From NCBI RefSeq assembly GCF_000485595.1, contig NW_014577105.1, positions 50,516-92,984 of the forward strand: a stretch of 42,469 nucleotides of DNA. Reading direction: 5' to 3'. This document shows positions 25,563 through 37,141 of the stretch, piece by piece. A model generated the notes under the pieces. That model was not told where the DNA came from. It did no database searches and saw only the letters and a list, made by a program, of their open reading frames with translations. The position numbers and the translations under genes are program-made. Origin of the DNA: Priapulus caudatus. Taxonomy: Eukaryota > Priapulida > Priapulimorpha > Priapulimorphida > Priapulidae. Positions within the stretch are counted from its first letter, which is position 1. Each line of letters begins with the position of its first letter.

Positions 25563-27700
25563 CAAAAGGTACCGATGATACAAGCATTGCGTGGCACAGC
25601 TTTGCTGTAGATCCTGGAGCGCTGCGCGCGGCGATGAAGCAGCCCAGTTCCGCGCGGATATCGTCGCACGCGAACGCCGCTGGGATGTTGTTAATTATGA
25701 GGCGTGCCCGCAGCTGGAGAGCGTCGCAAGATTACGAGGCGCCACGACGTCACGTCTCCACAGGCGGCAGCGGCATGTTTCTGTCGTTTTTATGAAGATG
25801 ACAAGTGCATTATATCTTAGACGATATTTGTAGGAATTGGAGATTATAAGAACCCGGTAACAAAAATTGTGGTCCACAGTCCATTCCTCCAGACTTACTG
25901 ATCAAAAAGATTCAGAATTTAATATCAACCAAAACACGAACTACAATGGTTCCATAACATTCACAAACAAAGAAAGATAGAGAATTGACATACCGGCAGG
26001 CATACCAACGTATTAAAAAAACCATGGCACCAAAATATTCAATACCTAGGGGATTTAATTACATGAATAGAAGGTCTATAACGCACTATGGATGTAGAGT
26101 CGCCCTCTACAGGGTTCATTGATGAGGGAAATGATTATCGTGGGCAGAAGAGCAACATCCATGGAAAATCATACATAGAAGCAAGAGTAAAAATATTACG
26201 AATGCACAGTTGTGAACCGTCCTTCCTAATAACAGCTGAAAGATGACTAACTTAACTAAGGAAGAAGTAAAAAAATGTTGGAGGATTTCCAAAAGGAAGT
26301 GCCTGGCGCAAAATTAATAATCACGCAGAGAAAACCTGCCCGAAAGGCATTGAAAAGAGATGAAACGTCCAAGGAACAAAAGATACGGAGAAATCAGCAA
26401 AAAATAACATATATTATTTCTATACGTAGAATTGTGGTAAATACATATAAAACGCCATTATTTATTAAAAATCTCCCATATTTACTTATAAATACATCCA
26501 TTCAGAGGAGATGGCGCTGTGCATGTAACATTAATCCTCGGATATTGCCTCGAACCACTGATACTCTACTATACTAACTGGATAGCGCTCTTAGCCCAGT
26601 CCACCTCGAAACGTTGAATGTTGACCGCACCGCGCCACCTGCTCGCCATGCTTGCCAACCACTCCTCAAAGGCCTGAATCTGCGGTCTGGGGTGCGGGCG
26701 GGGGCGGCCCACAACAGTTTCCGCAAATGGAGAGAGAGATAAGAAAATGCGGACTTATTCTATATTCCAAATTAAGCATGATAAAAATACCTTTCTGACC
26801 AACTATTAAGAGAATTATATAAATATGGATATGTATAATATCTATGATTATATACAGCTACGAATGAAAGAGAAATAATCGATATACTTACTAACTAGAT
26901 ATATACATATCCATGAGCTTTATGATCTCTTAAAGGTATTGATCAAAGTTTTTTTTCATGCCTAATTTGAATAAATAGAGATAAAGTCGCATTTTCTTAC
27001 ATTTTTATTTGAAATGTGTGGCGGCAGCAGACCGGCAAGATCAGCTTTAAGGAGTGGTTGGGCAAATGGCGCGCCGGTGGCGCGGTGGCGTCACATTGTG
27101 ATAGGGCTAAGAGCTATCCAGTTAAGTATAAGTAGAGATCAGTGCTCGCGAACATTAATTGTGGTGTGTTTTCATTGATGTGTGGTTTTAATGAATGCGA
27201 CGCACTCGCTTCACGGTGGAGGGACGTTCGACAGCAAGTAAAAATGCAAGGAACATTTTGCGCTGTGATCGACAATACAGTAGGGCCGGGGGCCGGCAAT
27301 TTCATTATTGCTTACAAAAAGAAAACGGCTGGGCTGCCCGGAAAGGCAACCGGCTCACGTCGGTGACAGACCCCATTCATGCCCATCCAAACGAAGACAG
27401 GCGGGCTTATTGCTTATTACGTGAGATGCTAAAATGCAAGCAATAAGTACGTAGACTTAGTCCGCGCCGCTTTAGAACGGCGTGTTATCTTCGTTTTTGT
27501 GCCATAACTCTATCGTAGGAAACCGTTCTAGCGCCTAGCAAATGCCCTAGTTCCGTGAGATCGGCGAATCACGTGCCGCAATAGGGTATTCATAGCTGGA
27601 AGGAGAAGTATTAAGGGGGCGCGTAGACTGTGATTGGAAGACACAAAGTGTCAATCCCGCGAGGCCGCCTACGGGCATCATGGCCGGCGTTAAGCGTCTA
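25563..27700. other. 2.1-kb segment present only in duplication copy 2
   Basis: The flanks are contiguous in copy 1 (GATCGTAACT joined to GGTGGAAAA), so this is an insertion in copy 2 or a deletion in copy 1. No terminal repeats are obvious at its ends. It contains GC-rich sequence with overlapping short ORFs (25523-25833), a Lys-rich ORF (26275-26577), a foldback element (26577-27122) and further unassigned short ORFs (27142-27446). None of the ORFs is convincing on its own. Confidence 0.75.
26577..27122. mobile_element. 546-bp foldback MITE with TA target duplication
   Basis: The ends read ACTGGATAGCGCTCTTAGCC and, inverted, ACTGGATAGCTCTTAGCCC. Imperfect complementarity continues nearly to the centre (for example ATGGATATGTAT against ATACATATCCAT), so the whole element folds on itself. 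TA flanks both ends (26575-26576 and 27123-27124). A TA target fits Tc1/mariner-type or similar transposases; none is encoded. Confidence 0.8.
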
Positions 27701-28200
27701 GTGGAAAATGTGTAGCATTGTAAGTAAACGCATGATAGAGCAAACGCCGTAGGCATAATCACAATTAATCTGTTACACTAGTCCGAGTATTTATTTTCAA
27801 TGCGTGGTGAGGAGGACGAAAAATTACAGCGCATGTGTAATTTTTTCTCGTTACAAAGCATGTGAATACTAAACCAAGGCAACGTCTAACGAGGTGTCTG
27901 TTATTGTTTTTCGTGTACGCGATTAATCACAAAGCCAATTGAACTGATGGTTACGGAGGCATACGCGCAGCAATATCCACATCCTTACACAGTACTATAA
28001 AGGAGGCTAAATCTGGGTGCTGTGTTTTGTTTGACCTCGCTTTCTCCGTGAATTTTTCACTTCAACGCGGTAACTGAACGATAATTCAAGAATTACCACG
28101 TCTGGCAGATTGGTTCTGGGGCTGAGACAAAAATTTAAGAACAGTTAAAAAGTAAAAAAAGTGTATTAAGTCAAAATTCTATCATCACGTACTTCGGAAT

Positions 28201-28525
28201 CTATGCGCTATCTCGACGGCCGCCCGTAGCGTAAGTCGGGTAGCAGCTCGGATTTCATTAACCACGAGATTCCGGGTCGAATGAGATCTCAGCTGGGGAA
28301 AAAAATTTTCTTCGATTTTTATAATCTTTTATGTATGTACTCGCCACTTCAGATTCATTTCTAAATTAAAAAAAGAAAGATTTACGTAGATTCATGTACA
28401 AAGGGAGAATTAAAAAGTTAAAAATTGGAAAAAATACTTTACTATTTTTTTTACTATTATTATTATTTACTACTATTATTATTTATTATTATTTTTATTT
28501 TTATATTATTTATTATTATTTTTTA
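28201..28525. other. Unique flank, AT-rich
   Basis: Sequence beyond the end of the duplication, changing to (TTA)n-like repeats from about 28440. No gene seen. Confidence 0.5.
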
Positions 28526-28530
28526 TTGTT

Positions 28531-28795
28531 TGGGATGGGATGGCATGGGTGGCATGGGGTGGCATGGGATGGGAGCCCGGATGGGATGAGATGGGATAGG
28601 ATGAGATGGCATGGGATGGCATGGGATGGCATGGGATGGCATGGGATGGCATGGGATGGCATGGGATGGGATATGGGAGAGGATGCGGTGCGATGGGATG
28701 GGATGGCATGGGATGGCATGGGATGGCATGGGATGGCATGGGATGGCATGGGATGGCATGGCATGACATGGCATGGCATGGCATGGCATGACATG
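28531..28795. repeat. Decamer minisatellite (GGGATGGCAT)n
   Basis: About 25 copies of a 10-base unit, GGGATGGCAT, with shorter GGATG/GGCATG variants at both edges. All frames are open on both strands, producing false repeat ORFs rich in Met-Ala-Trp or His-Pro-Ser. Confidence 0.95.
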
Positions 28796-28879
28796 CGATG
28801 GATGGATGGATGGATGGCTGGCTGGCTGGCTGGATGGATGGATGGATGGATGCATGCATGGATAGATACACACATAGAG

Positions 28880-28935
<56 letters not shown>

Positions 28936-28936
28936 T
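28796..28936. repeat. Adjoining tetranucleotide arrays (GATG, GCTG, GATA)
   Basis: In order: (GATG)n, (GCTG)4, (GATG)n, then about 14 GATA units ending at 28936. They follow directly on the decamer array and look like stepwise derivation from a common GGATGG seed. Confidence 0.95.
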
Positions 28937-28939
28937 GCG

Positions 28940-29242
28940 GTATTTTCCATCTATAGTAGAGATGGAGCTTCCAGTCCCCTGTCCTTTCGGCTCAAATGAA
29001 ATGTTGTAGAAGAGCCACTTGTTGGATGTACTGTACCCACAGCTTACCGGTCCTGCTCAGACTTGAAGTATGTTCAAAGAGTTGTGAAATGATCTGGCTC
29101 AACTGCTTCACACACTCCTCCTCTGCTAGGTCGGTGGCAGCTTGATCATTGTCAAGAAGGGCCTCGTAGAGGTGTCTGAGTTGGGCTTTGTCAACACTAT
29201 CCAATGTGCCTGGTGCATCTATCAAGACACTTATGAGAGCAG
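28940..29242 (-). pseudogene. Decayed exon of a transposon-associated protein
   Basis: On the minus strand an exon begins after an acceptor (CCTCACTTTAG, 29243-29244) and reads about 80 residues including LRHLYEALLDNDQAATDLAE and RTGKLWVQYIQQVALLQHFI. It then meets TGA (28989-28991) and continues in frame as AERTGDWKLH. From memory, an uncharacterised protein found beside repeats in many invertebrates has FIRAERTGDW-like sequence here, which would make the stop a CGA-to-TGA change; I cannot check this. The surrounding 29300-29500 contains ATGGCGGCCATTTT-type repeats usual near such copies. Confidence 0.5.
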
Positions 29243-29978
29243 CTAAAGTGAGGATGTGAGCATGTACGGCGCGGGAAAAAGGCGCGTCAAAGTATTAAAA
29301 AATGGCGGCCATTTTGGATTAGGGGACTTAGGCATCACTTGAAACCTCACAAAAAGTACCTAAGTAGATTCCTTGGGCATTAAAACACATAATTAGGCAT
29401 TTAATTCATGTTTCTAGCTCGACTGGAGCCAGAGTTATGGGGAAAACCCTAAATGGCGGCAATTTTTGACGCCATCTTGGATTCTGGAAAACGCACAAAG
29501 GGGATTTCTGGGGACTTCTAGTATGCTATTCTACACATTTTTCTGAACCTATCCTGAAAAATTCAGCTTGTTTTGAAAAATGTCCGGGTTTGGCCATATT
29601 TGAGCTAATGCTCTTGGACTATGGTATTAAAGTCTGCTAGTGTATATAATAGTGACAAGAACAAAACGCACGCGTCGAATTCCAAATCAAGTACATCTTA
29701 CAGTGCATATGTTGTTTGCATAAAGCTAACTGATTTCAACCTGCTACAGCCAATCGCCTTTTCGCATCTATATTGACGCGAGGCCAATAAATATTACGTC
29801 AATTATGTAAATCATGAGGTAGAGCAAACGATCGTGAACATTTCAGGTTGAAACAACGCGGGAATGAACCAGGTTACTTGACAGCCGCAAGCCGGACACA
29901 GATTTCGTCTATGAGGAATTACAATTCACCGACGGGCAGTGACGGCCTTCTAACTGAATACTTATAACCGTTTCCGCT

Positions 29979-32900
29979 ATGAGTCCAAGGAGCTTGTGCG
30001 CCAATACGAAGCGCAATCAAAACATATTGAAGATTTCTGTCTTCGCGCTCATCCTGCTAATACTGCTGCAGTATTACGTCATGACCACCACGGAACATCG
30101 GCTGAGGGTGCTGGCAATCGGACTACGTAATGGAAACAGCTTAGCAAACTTGAACGCGACTGCCGGAACTGGCAGCAAAAGCAGTCGCCTGAAGACGCCG
30201 CCATTTTCTGTTCTCCGTGAAAATGGTTCGTCAGTCGGCACAACGCTTCCCTTATGCCCTGTTGTCTCACCTGAGTTAAGTAAGTATTTACATTTGTTAT
30301 CGCATATTATAAATTGATACGAATGTTGATAAACTAAGATCTTTCTTTATCATCATCTTCCTTTCGTCTTCTTTTCCTCTTCATTGTTTTTTCCGTCATA
30401 ATTGTGAGATATTACCCCCCTGTTGCCATAATTCGGCCCCTCCCACCTGGCATCCATTGGGCAACGATTGATCTATTAATGAATAATGAATTTTCCAAAC
30501 CAACAGTTGGCCCCATTCACGTGATAAAGAGAGGCCCGGCGCCGTGGAATTGGCTGGAGAGAAATCTACTAGTAGAGAAAGGTGGCCGGTACAAACCGGA
30601 AGGCTGCACGTCACGCCATCGTGTGGCCATCATTGTACCATACAGGGACCGGGATGATCATCTGCGGCTATTCCTTCAAAATATGCATCCTTTTCTGATG
30701 AGGCAGCAATTAGATTACGGAATTTACATAGTCGAACAGGTTAGGTGTTTTCCGTTTACCTACTTTTAGTGTGAATCTCAACACGTTATGTGATTTATCT
30801 TTAGATTGCGTGAATGTTTTCTATTCGGGAGTACGTTTTTTAGATTTAGACAATTAAATTTGATTTAAAAAGTATTAATTTTAAACGTATTGTTTAGCAG
30901 CATCAGCAGCAGTTGTGAAATCACTGTTTTTGTACTATGAGATAGCACTGACAAGAGATTAACATCAGGAAGAACGGTCGGACTTAATTCATGAGAGAGG
31001 ATTGTGTCGGGCTAGAGTAGCGTCACAGAGGTCACTGACGTCATCGGTACGTCATTGGAACTGATAACAAGATTGCAATTGTTAATGCAGTTTATTTTTA
31101 GGCTGGACGAACTGCGTTTAACCGAGCAAAACTCTTCAACATCGGCTATGCAGAGTCAATAAAAGATTATGACTGGCAGTGCTTTATCTTTCACGACGTG
31201 GATTTGGTTCCGGAAGATGATAGAAACATATACTCATGTCCAGACCATCCGCGACATCTATCGGTGGCTATCGATAAGTTTCGTTATAGGTAAGCACAAT
31301 ATTTTTTTTTAGGGCAATCATTTTATTTGTAGTTATTATAAGCTCATAAACTTTCCACAGAGATTAATTAAGTCGTCTTAGTGTATCGGAATTGCAGGCA
31401 CCATGCAGTTGTCTAACAACAAGCGCCAATCAGATTTTGGTCGGGATGTCCGGTTTCTCAAAAGGATCCGATTAACCCACGATTCATTGAACAGGGGGCG
31501 AGATACGTATTGCGGCTAAATTAGTCGCGAAAATGTTCTACCTCGTGTTATAGCAAATACCATAGTATCAACTACTACATAGCCGCACTCGATATCCTGC
31601 TACAGCAGGGATCGTTACAGTTTTGCCACTGTCGTAGGGATATCAGCAATCCGGATAAAAAATGTAATCGGGATCGGGATATTCGGACGCCGTGCAACGA
31701 TAGCTGATAGCGATGCCCGCTACGCAATGCAGTTTACCTTCGAATTGTATCAGTTTGCGTAATCTATGCATCCCGAATACAAAGGGTACCACGCGGTCTT
31801 GCCTCCGGCGAATTACACAACCACCAATGGTATGTACTAGCACTAACGGGTTGTCATTTTCTTTTCAGTCTGCCGTATGACGACATATTCGGCGGAGCGA
31901 GCGCGATCAGTCGAGAAATGTTTGAGAAAGTGAACGGATTCTCGAACGTATTTTTTGGCTGGGGTGGCGAAGATGACGACATGTCTACAAGGTGTGCAAA
32001 GTGTCGGTGGGGGAGGGGGCGTGGTTTAATAGCCGCCATTCACAAAACACTAGCGGCTGCTTTAATGCAACGCACGCCGATATGACCGTTTGTTCCATTT
32101 TCACACATTATACTGCTGACATTTATAAACTGGTTGAGCTCTTATGGCAAGCCGGCGGTGCTTTTGAACATGTATCTCACGCGTATCTCATGAATAGCCG
32201 TATGGAATTAATGTATAAAGCGTTCTAGATATTGTAAACGATTATAGGATTTCGAAGTTTTACGCACGTTATTGTGTGACACATATTAAAATCTATCGTG
32301 GAATCTGATCGTATGCATCTACTTGTAATGTAGGGCGTCTTGAATCACAAAAGCGAGTACGTAGTTACTGTTAACACTACGTCAAGAGAAGGACTATATA
32401 TAGACTACGCTACAACGATGAATAGATTAATTAAAATTATACATTAATTTATACGTAGGCTTGAAATACACATTCAGATAACTAATTACACGACACTATA
32501 ACAACAAATTTGATTAAATAAACTATATCGGTCTATCAGGCGACAATGCCAGGAAATCAGCTAGCATATCAGGTGTGGTGTTGCTTTCATGCAAAGTAGG
32601 TATAGTTCTAGAAAACGGCAGAGAACCCGTATGACCAGCGTATGTCAGCGATAGCCATTCCCTTGTTAAATACGTTGCTTTCAGCTTTGACAGAAGGCAA
32701 TGCACGTCTAACCAAGAGCCCATAATACTATTGACCCTTATAGTGCGACACTATAACCATGCACGAGGCCCACATAACTAATGGATAGACGCATAAATTA
32801 ATAAGAATATTGATTAAACTAGTCAAGTGAGGCTGCTGAAACTTTTCCGCTCTGATGGTGGTTTATTTCAGATTGCGAAAGCACAACTTGATTATAACGA

Positions 32901-33167
32901 GATATCCTGAACGGTTTGCAAGATATAGAATGCTATCCCACAAAGCAGCTGTGAAGAATAGAGAAAGGTACGCACAGAAACGCATTTGATTCCAACCATT
33001 CATGTCTTCTTTGTCTGTTCACCTGTTTGTTGAAACGTTAATTCATCCAATCATCAATCCGTCTGTCCGTCCGCCTGTGCGTCATTCATTTATTCATTCA
33101 TTCATTTATTCATTTATTTATTCATTCATTCATTCATTCATTCATTCATTCATTCAATCATTCAATC

Positions 33168-33217
<50 letters not shown>

Positions 33218-33997
33218 GCAAACAAGCAAGCAATCAATCAAGCAAGCAATCAATTAATCAATCAATCAATCAATTAATCAATCAATCAACCGGTCATTCA
33301 CTCAATCTTTTTTAATTCATTCATTTATACATGCATTCATTCATTCATTTAATTAATTAATTAATTAATCAAATAATTAATTAATTATTCAATAAATAAA
33401 TAAATAGGCCCTTAAATATATTAATTAACCAACCAACCAACCAATCACTGCATCAATTAACAAATTAATTGAGTGATCGATTGATCGATTAACCAGTCAA
33501 CAAGTCAATCAATCCCAATCAATTAATTAATTAAATAAATTAATAAATAATAAATTAATAAATATATCAAGCTGTAGTTAATCAGTCGATAAACATTGAA
33601 GTGATATTGGCGATAGGATGATATATGTTTGTTTTGATATGTTAATATTTTATGCGTGTTTGTGTGAGTGTTGCTATCACTTAGTGGTTAAACTTTTTAC
33701 CTATATCTACTCTGAATTGATGACAAAATTGTCTCCCAGTCGTTCTCACTGGTCTTTATTTGCAGACACAGCATTCTAACGCAAAACCTGAACCACTCTC
33801 ACAAGGATGGAATAAATTCCCTAGACTATAAGCTAAAGACGAAGGAGCAACGTCCTCTATACACGCGGGTCTTAGCCGACGTGATTTCCACGAAGGTTGA
33901 AGATGACACCCGCTGGAAAGACAACCCCCGACTGCTGCAGCTTGTGAAGGAGATAGGCAGCGTTGATCTTGCACGAGCGTACTTGTCATCGTCCTAG
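29979..33997 (+). CDS. Beta-1,4-galactosyltransferase family enzyme, predicted beta-1,4-GalNAc transferase
   Basis: Complete six-exon gene: 29979-30279, 30507-30739, 31102-31289, 31869-31991, 32872-32967 and 33766-33997, all with GT-AG borders and matching phases, giving 390 residues. It is a type II Golgi membrane protein: a short basic cytosolic tail, a membrane anchor at about residues 16-35, a stem, then a GT7 catalytic domain. Family motifs are clear: VAIIVPYRDRD (140-150), MRQQLDYGIYIVEQ (165-178), FNRAKLFNIGY, DVD for the metal and nucleotide sugar (210-212), FGGASAIS (248-255) and FGWGGEDDD (270-278). The metal-site Met and His are present (302 and 305). In vertebrate beta4GalT1 the residue before FGG is Tyr289; here it is Ile247. 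Ile or Leu at this place is known to allow UDP-GalNAc as donor in invertebrate enzymes, so LacdiNAc synthesis is the likely activity. Confidence 0.95.
31290..31868 (+). other. Intron 3 of the glycosyltransferase gene
   Basis: A 579-base intron between the DVD-containing exon and the FGG exon; GTAAGC donor and CTTTTCAG acceptor. I see no element or gene inside it. Confidence 0.85.
31992..32871 (+). other. Intron 4 of the glycosyltransferase gene
   Basis: An 880-base intron starting GTGTGC, a weak donor, and ending TTTATTTCAG. Reading through the donor gives a plausible-looking ORF of 78 codons but without family similarity, while the downstream exon restores the known order of motifs, so it is an intron. 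Confidence 0.85.
33058..33560. repeat. Tetranucleotide arrays in intron 5
   Basis: In order: (CATT)n, (CAAT)n, then (AATT)n, (AATA)n and (ACCA)n tracts with gradual unit changes, inside the 798-base last intron (32968-33765) of the glycosyltransferase gene. Confidence 0.95.
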
Positions 33998-34157
33998 CAC
34001 ACCGAGCAAGCAGACCATGTGCACATAGTCGAAAGCCATACGACATTGCTTTCTATGAGTAGCAACCACATGTATTATGTATATACACTGAGAGATAGGA
34101 TTTACTGCTGAGATCGGTTACTCAATGCACCTAAATGCAACTGTAGCTTCCCACAGT

Positions 34158-34163
34158 AATAAA
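34158..34163 (+). promoter_or_regulatory. Likely poly(A) signal of the glycosyltransferase gene
   Basis: AATAAA, 160 bases past the TAG at 33995-33997, the first canonical signal downstream. Confidence 0.6.
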
Positions 34164-34396
34164 CCGGTGCAAGACACCAAATGTGCCTTAACCTCTAGGA
34201 AGCAGAGCCGAATCCTTAACAAATCTTGTATATTATTTATATTTTTATAATAATGATAGATTTGTATATTCTATTGCCGTTTACTACTGTGTGTACTATA
34301 CCACGTTTAGCAGCTCAGTACTGGGTGCTACATCCTGAATATGCAGCAACTACTGACTTATAAGTACAGACTGCTAAATTTGATTAAACATGAAAT

Positions 34397-35046
34397 TAGT
34401 CCGGGCCAGGCCTTGTCCAGACGCGCGCTGCATCGCAGCGCACAGACACAAAATATTCAACAGGGCTAAGTTAACGCAGGTAGACTCACCTTGGCGTATT
34501 ACGTCACGCAGCAGGCAGCAATGACGGTTAAACAACAGCACCGCCGAGGGCATCATTAGGATATATACTGTATTGTTTTAATAGTAGAATAAAAAGAATA
34601 TTAACAGGTGACCTAATACTCAGCAGAAGCTGCAACCGGCGCATAATCGAATCTGGGTATCCCATTATAATCCAATTGAGCCATTTTATCAGCAATAGAA
34701 ATGTAAACATACACATTCTAGATAGCTCCTCTGGCCAAGTTGTAATTAGATTCTAACGAAGTAAAGATAACAAACAAAATTGCAGGCACAATGTCACACG
34801 CTACTGTACCGTTATGTGACTCATAGAAAAGTATGCGCATGCGTATATCGAAACTTAGCTCGCGCCTGCCGCCTGGCCCCGGATTGCGTACACACACAAT
34901 TTAGAACGGGATAACTTAGCTCGCACGCTTCGCAGCGGGGCTGCCCACCCCTATTCGCAGGAATAAATTATTCCGGATTAGCGCGCATTTAGCCCGGGAT
35001 AGCGTGTATATAATGAAACAATTTAGCCCGACCCTGGCCCAGACTA
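34397..35046. mobile_element. Candidate 650-bp element with short inverted ends
   Basis: The ends are TAGTCCGGGCCAGG and, inverted, TAGTCTGGGCCAGG (13 of 14), with TA at both borders. The interior is non-coding, with repeated TTAGCCCGGGATA-like motifs in the right third. Could be a MITE; confidence is limited because the inverted repeats are short. Confidence 0.4.
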
Positions 35047-35065
35047 GTTTTAGTTTAATATATCA

Positions 35066-35105
35066 TCAGGAGTGGATAATAGAGATCTCTACTATCCACT
35101 CCTGA
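35066..35105. repeat. 40-bp near-perfect palindrome, TCAGGAGT type
   Basis: Arms TCAGGAGTGGATA... with one mismatch in 20 pairs, centred on AGATCT. It is flanked on both sides by TATCA (35061-35065 and 35106-35110), a 5-base direct repeat that looks like a target-site duplication. Confidence 0.85.
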
Positions 35106-35393
35106 TATCATCAAATAAGTAGCCTGTACAGGGTATTACCATAGACTAAGAATAAACGATACGTGACGCGTAATCTCGCCAACACTTAAGTCTGGTACTG
35201 GATATGCATTACCGCCAGCTGGCGCTAGGTGCGTTTTCCTGGTGAAACTGTAATTGGTAATGATGGAAGTGACACAAACATCAGTCATTGTCTATAACTG
35301 TGAATGTTTTAATGTTGGCAATGATGTTTCGACAAATTCAACAAAAATTAAGAGCCTTAGCTAGAAAATAAATATAATTTGAACAAAAAGAGA

Positions 35394-35414
35394 GAGAGAG
35401 TGTGTGTGTGCGTG

Positions 35415-35447
<33 letters not shown>

Positions 35448-35476
35448 GCGCATGGGGGTGTGTTTGTGTGTGTGTG
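35394..35476. repeat. (AG)n, (TG)n and (TGCG)n microsatellite
   Basis: A compound dinucleotide and tetranucleotide tract immediately before a TCAAGAGC palindrome. Confidence 0.9.
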
Positions 35477-35515
35477 TCAAGAGCTAATATAATAAGATAT
35501 TATTAGCTCTCTTGA
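35477..35515. repeat. 39-bp imperfect palindrome, TCAAGAGC type
   Basis: Begins TCAAGAGCTAATA and ends TATTAGCTCTCTTGA, with a 2-base slip in the right arm and a short centre. Confidence 0.8.
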
Positions 35516-37141
35516 TGTATATTCATATATATAAATATATGTGTTCCAGATACGGACACGAAAACTGCTGAATTTCTGTTAAACTACTTTCTCTTTATTC
35601 TTGCGAAACACGTCCGTCTACGTTAACAGCTCAATCCGAGTCGCCAAAATAACAGGTGTGCGCTACCGTCCCGTGAACCTCCGCTCACGTGACTCACTAG
35701 TTTCGCTTGTAGCTGGCTGTCTACGGTCGCGCTGTGCAGCACGGTAATTACGGTGCACTTAACATAACTTATTGCGAGACACAATCCGTAACAATATGTA
35801 TAATGTACATGTATATATCAAGAGCTAATAGAGTATTAATAGCTTTTGATGTACATGTATTTATATGACATAAAAATTATAAATATCACTATTTTATTAT
35901 ACCTTATTACTATAACTAATGCTGTACCTGTATATCGCATGTAGGCCCCTACATGTCCAAATTTGAATGAATAGGCTATAAATGAATAAAAACATAAAAA
36001 CCAGGCTTTCTCCCTGTTTTTTTACTTCTAATATAATCGCAAGCTATAGTTCTTAAGTTTTATTCAGTTTTTCTAAAAATCTTTCTGAATAAAACTTTCA
36101 TAATTAAACTGGTTTCATAATCATTACTGATATCAAAGCAACCGTAATTGTTAGCAATTAGAGTTCCAGCAGGAGAACGCACCTAACACAAGGTGGCACC
36201 ACTAGACCGCACGGTAACGCAAAAATCACCGAAGTGTCGTGTCTTGTTGTTCTAATTAGTCTATGATATGTACTTACTACTGAATCCGTCATCATGTATG
36301 TTTCCAACCCGACACACACGTAGACGTGCGTAAGCGTGCGGGTGCGCGCGTGCGTTTTGAGCGTGCGTGCGTGCGTGCTTGTCTGCATTATTAGATCGCT
36401 AACTAATTCAGTTAGTGAGTGACGGCTATGGATAAAACGCGGTCGTCTCGATTCTAAACGGAAATTAGTACATACGTCAAAAATTACTAGAGATATTTCA
36501 TTTCTCAGAATTTATACCTACGAGTGTAGCTGTCATTAGTACGTCAATGACTCGCTAAATTGCTATGTGCCCCAGTCAGTAATTCTGGAGATTATGTCAC
36601 GCGATTACACCTAGTCGCCTATTTTCCCCGAGTGATCTTATTTGCGCTGCGAGCACGTTGTTTGTTCTGTATCCGACAACCGTAGATAACTAAAATGAGA
36701 ATTGCGTCTTGAGTATAATATCCTGCCCGCAGACACAAGTTTATGTAAAGCTTATAGTAAAACTAGCAAGGGATATCCAGCATGACATAGCGGGACATGC
36801 AGACACTGATGGACAAAATTAATATTCATGGCATGGCATTGTGAACTATATCTCGGATGCGTCCGCTGAGCTGTAGTAGTATAGTAAAACTGCAAGGAAA
36901 TGCCATCACGTTGCATCAGCATACGAAGGTTGTGTTGTTTTTATTTACTATACACGCAAAATATGCCACAATACAGGTGAATTACGTATGCGCTACAAAT
37001 TAAGTGATCATGGACATATAGACAATACCACCAATTTCTTTTGATCAGGTATAAACGTAAATATATTCAAACCATCTTACTTGAAGACAAGTGGTAGAGC
37101 CGGATGGATAAATGATCTACGTAAATGCGTCTCACACCTAC
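35516..37141. other. Intergenic region
   Basis: Apart from the 35818-35849 palindrome I see no gene in this stretch. A minus-strand ORF at 36158-36388 crosses a GTGC repeat and is not convincing. Confidence 0.4.
35818..35849. repeat. 32-bp palindrome, TCAAGAGC type
   Basis: Arms TCAAGAGCTAATA and TTAATAGCTTTTGA, slightly imperfect. The outside flanks are near-identical direct repeats: TGTACATGTATATA on the left and TGTACATGTATTTA on the right (13 of 14). Confidence 0.8.

Noticed and set aside
28394-28950. Met/Trp/Gly and His/Pro/Ser repeat ORFs
   Set aside because: Translation of decamer and tetranucleotide arrays, open in all frames.
30404-30506. Coding extension upstream of exon 2 of the glycosyltransferase
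   Set aside because: The open frame continues to the left, but splicing at CCAACAG/TTGG (30507) gives the phase match and the expected SPEL-IGPI motif.
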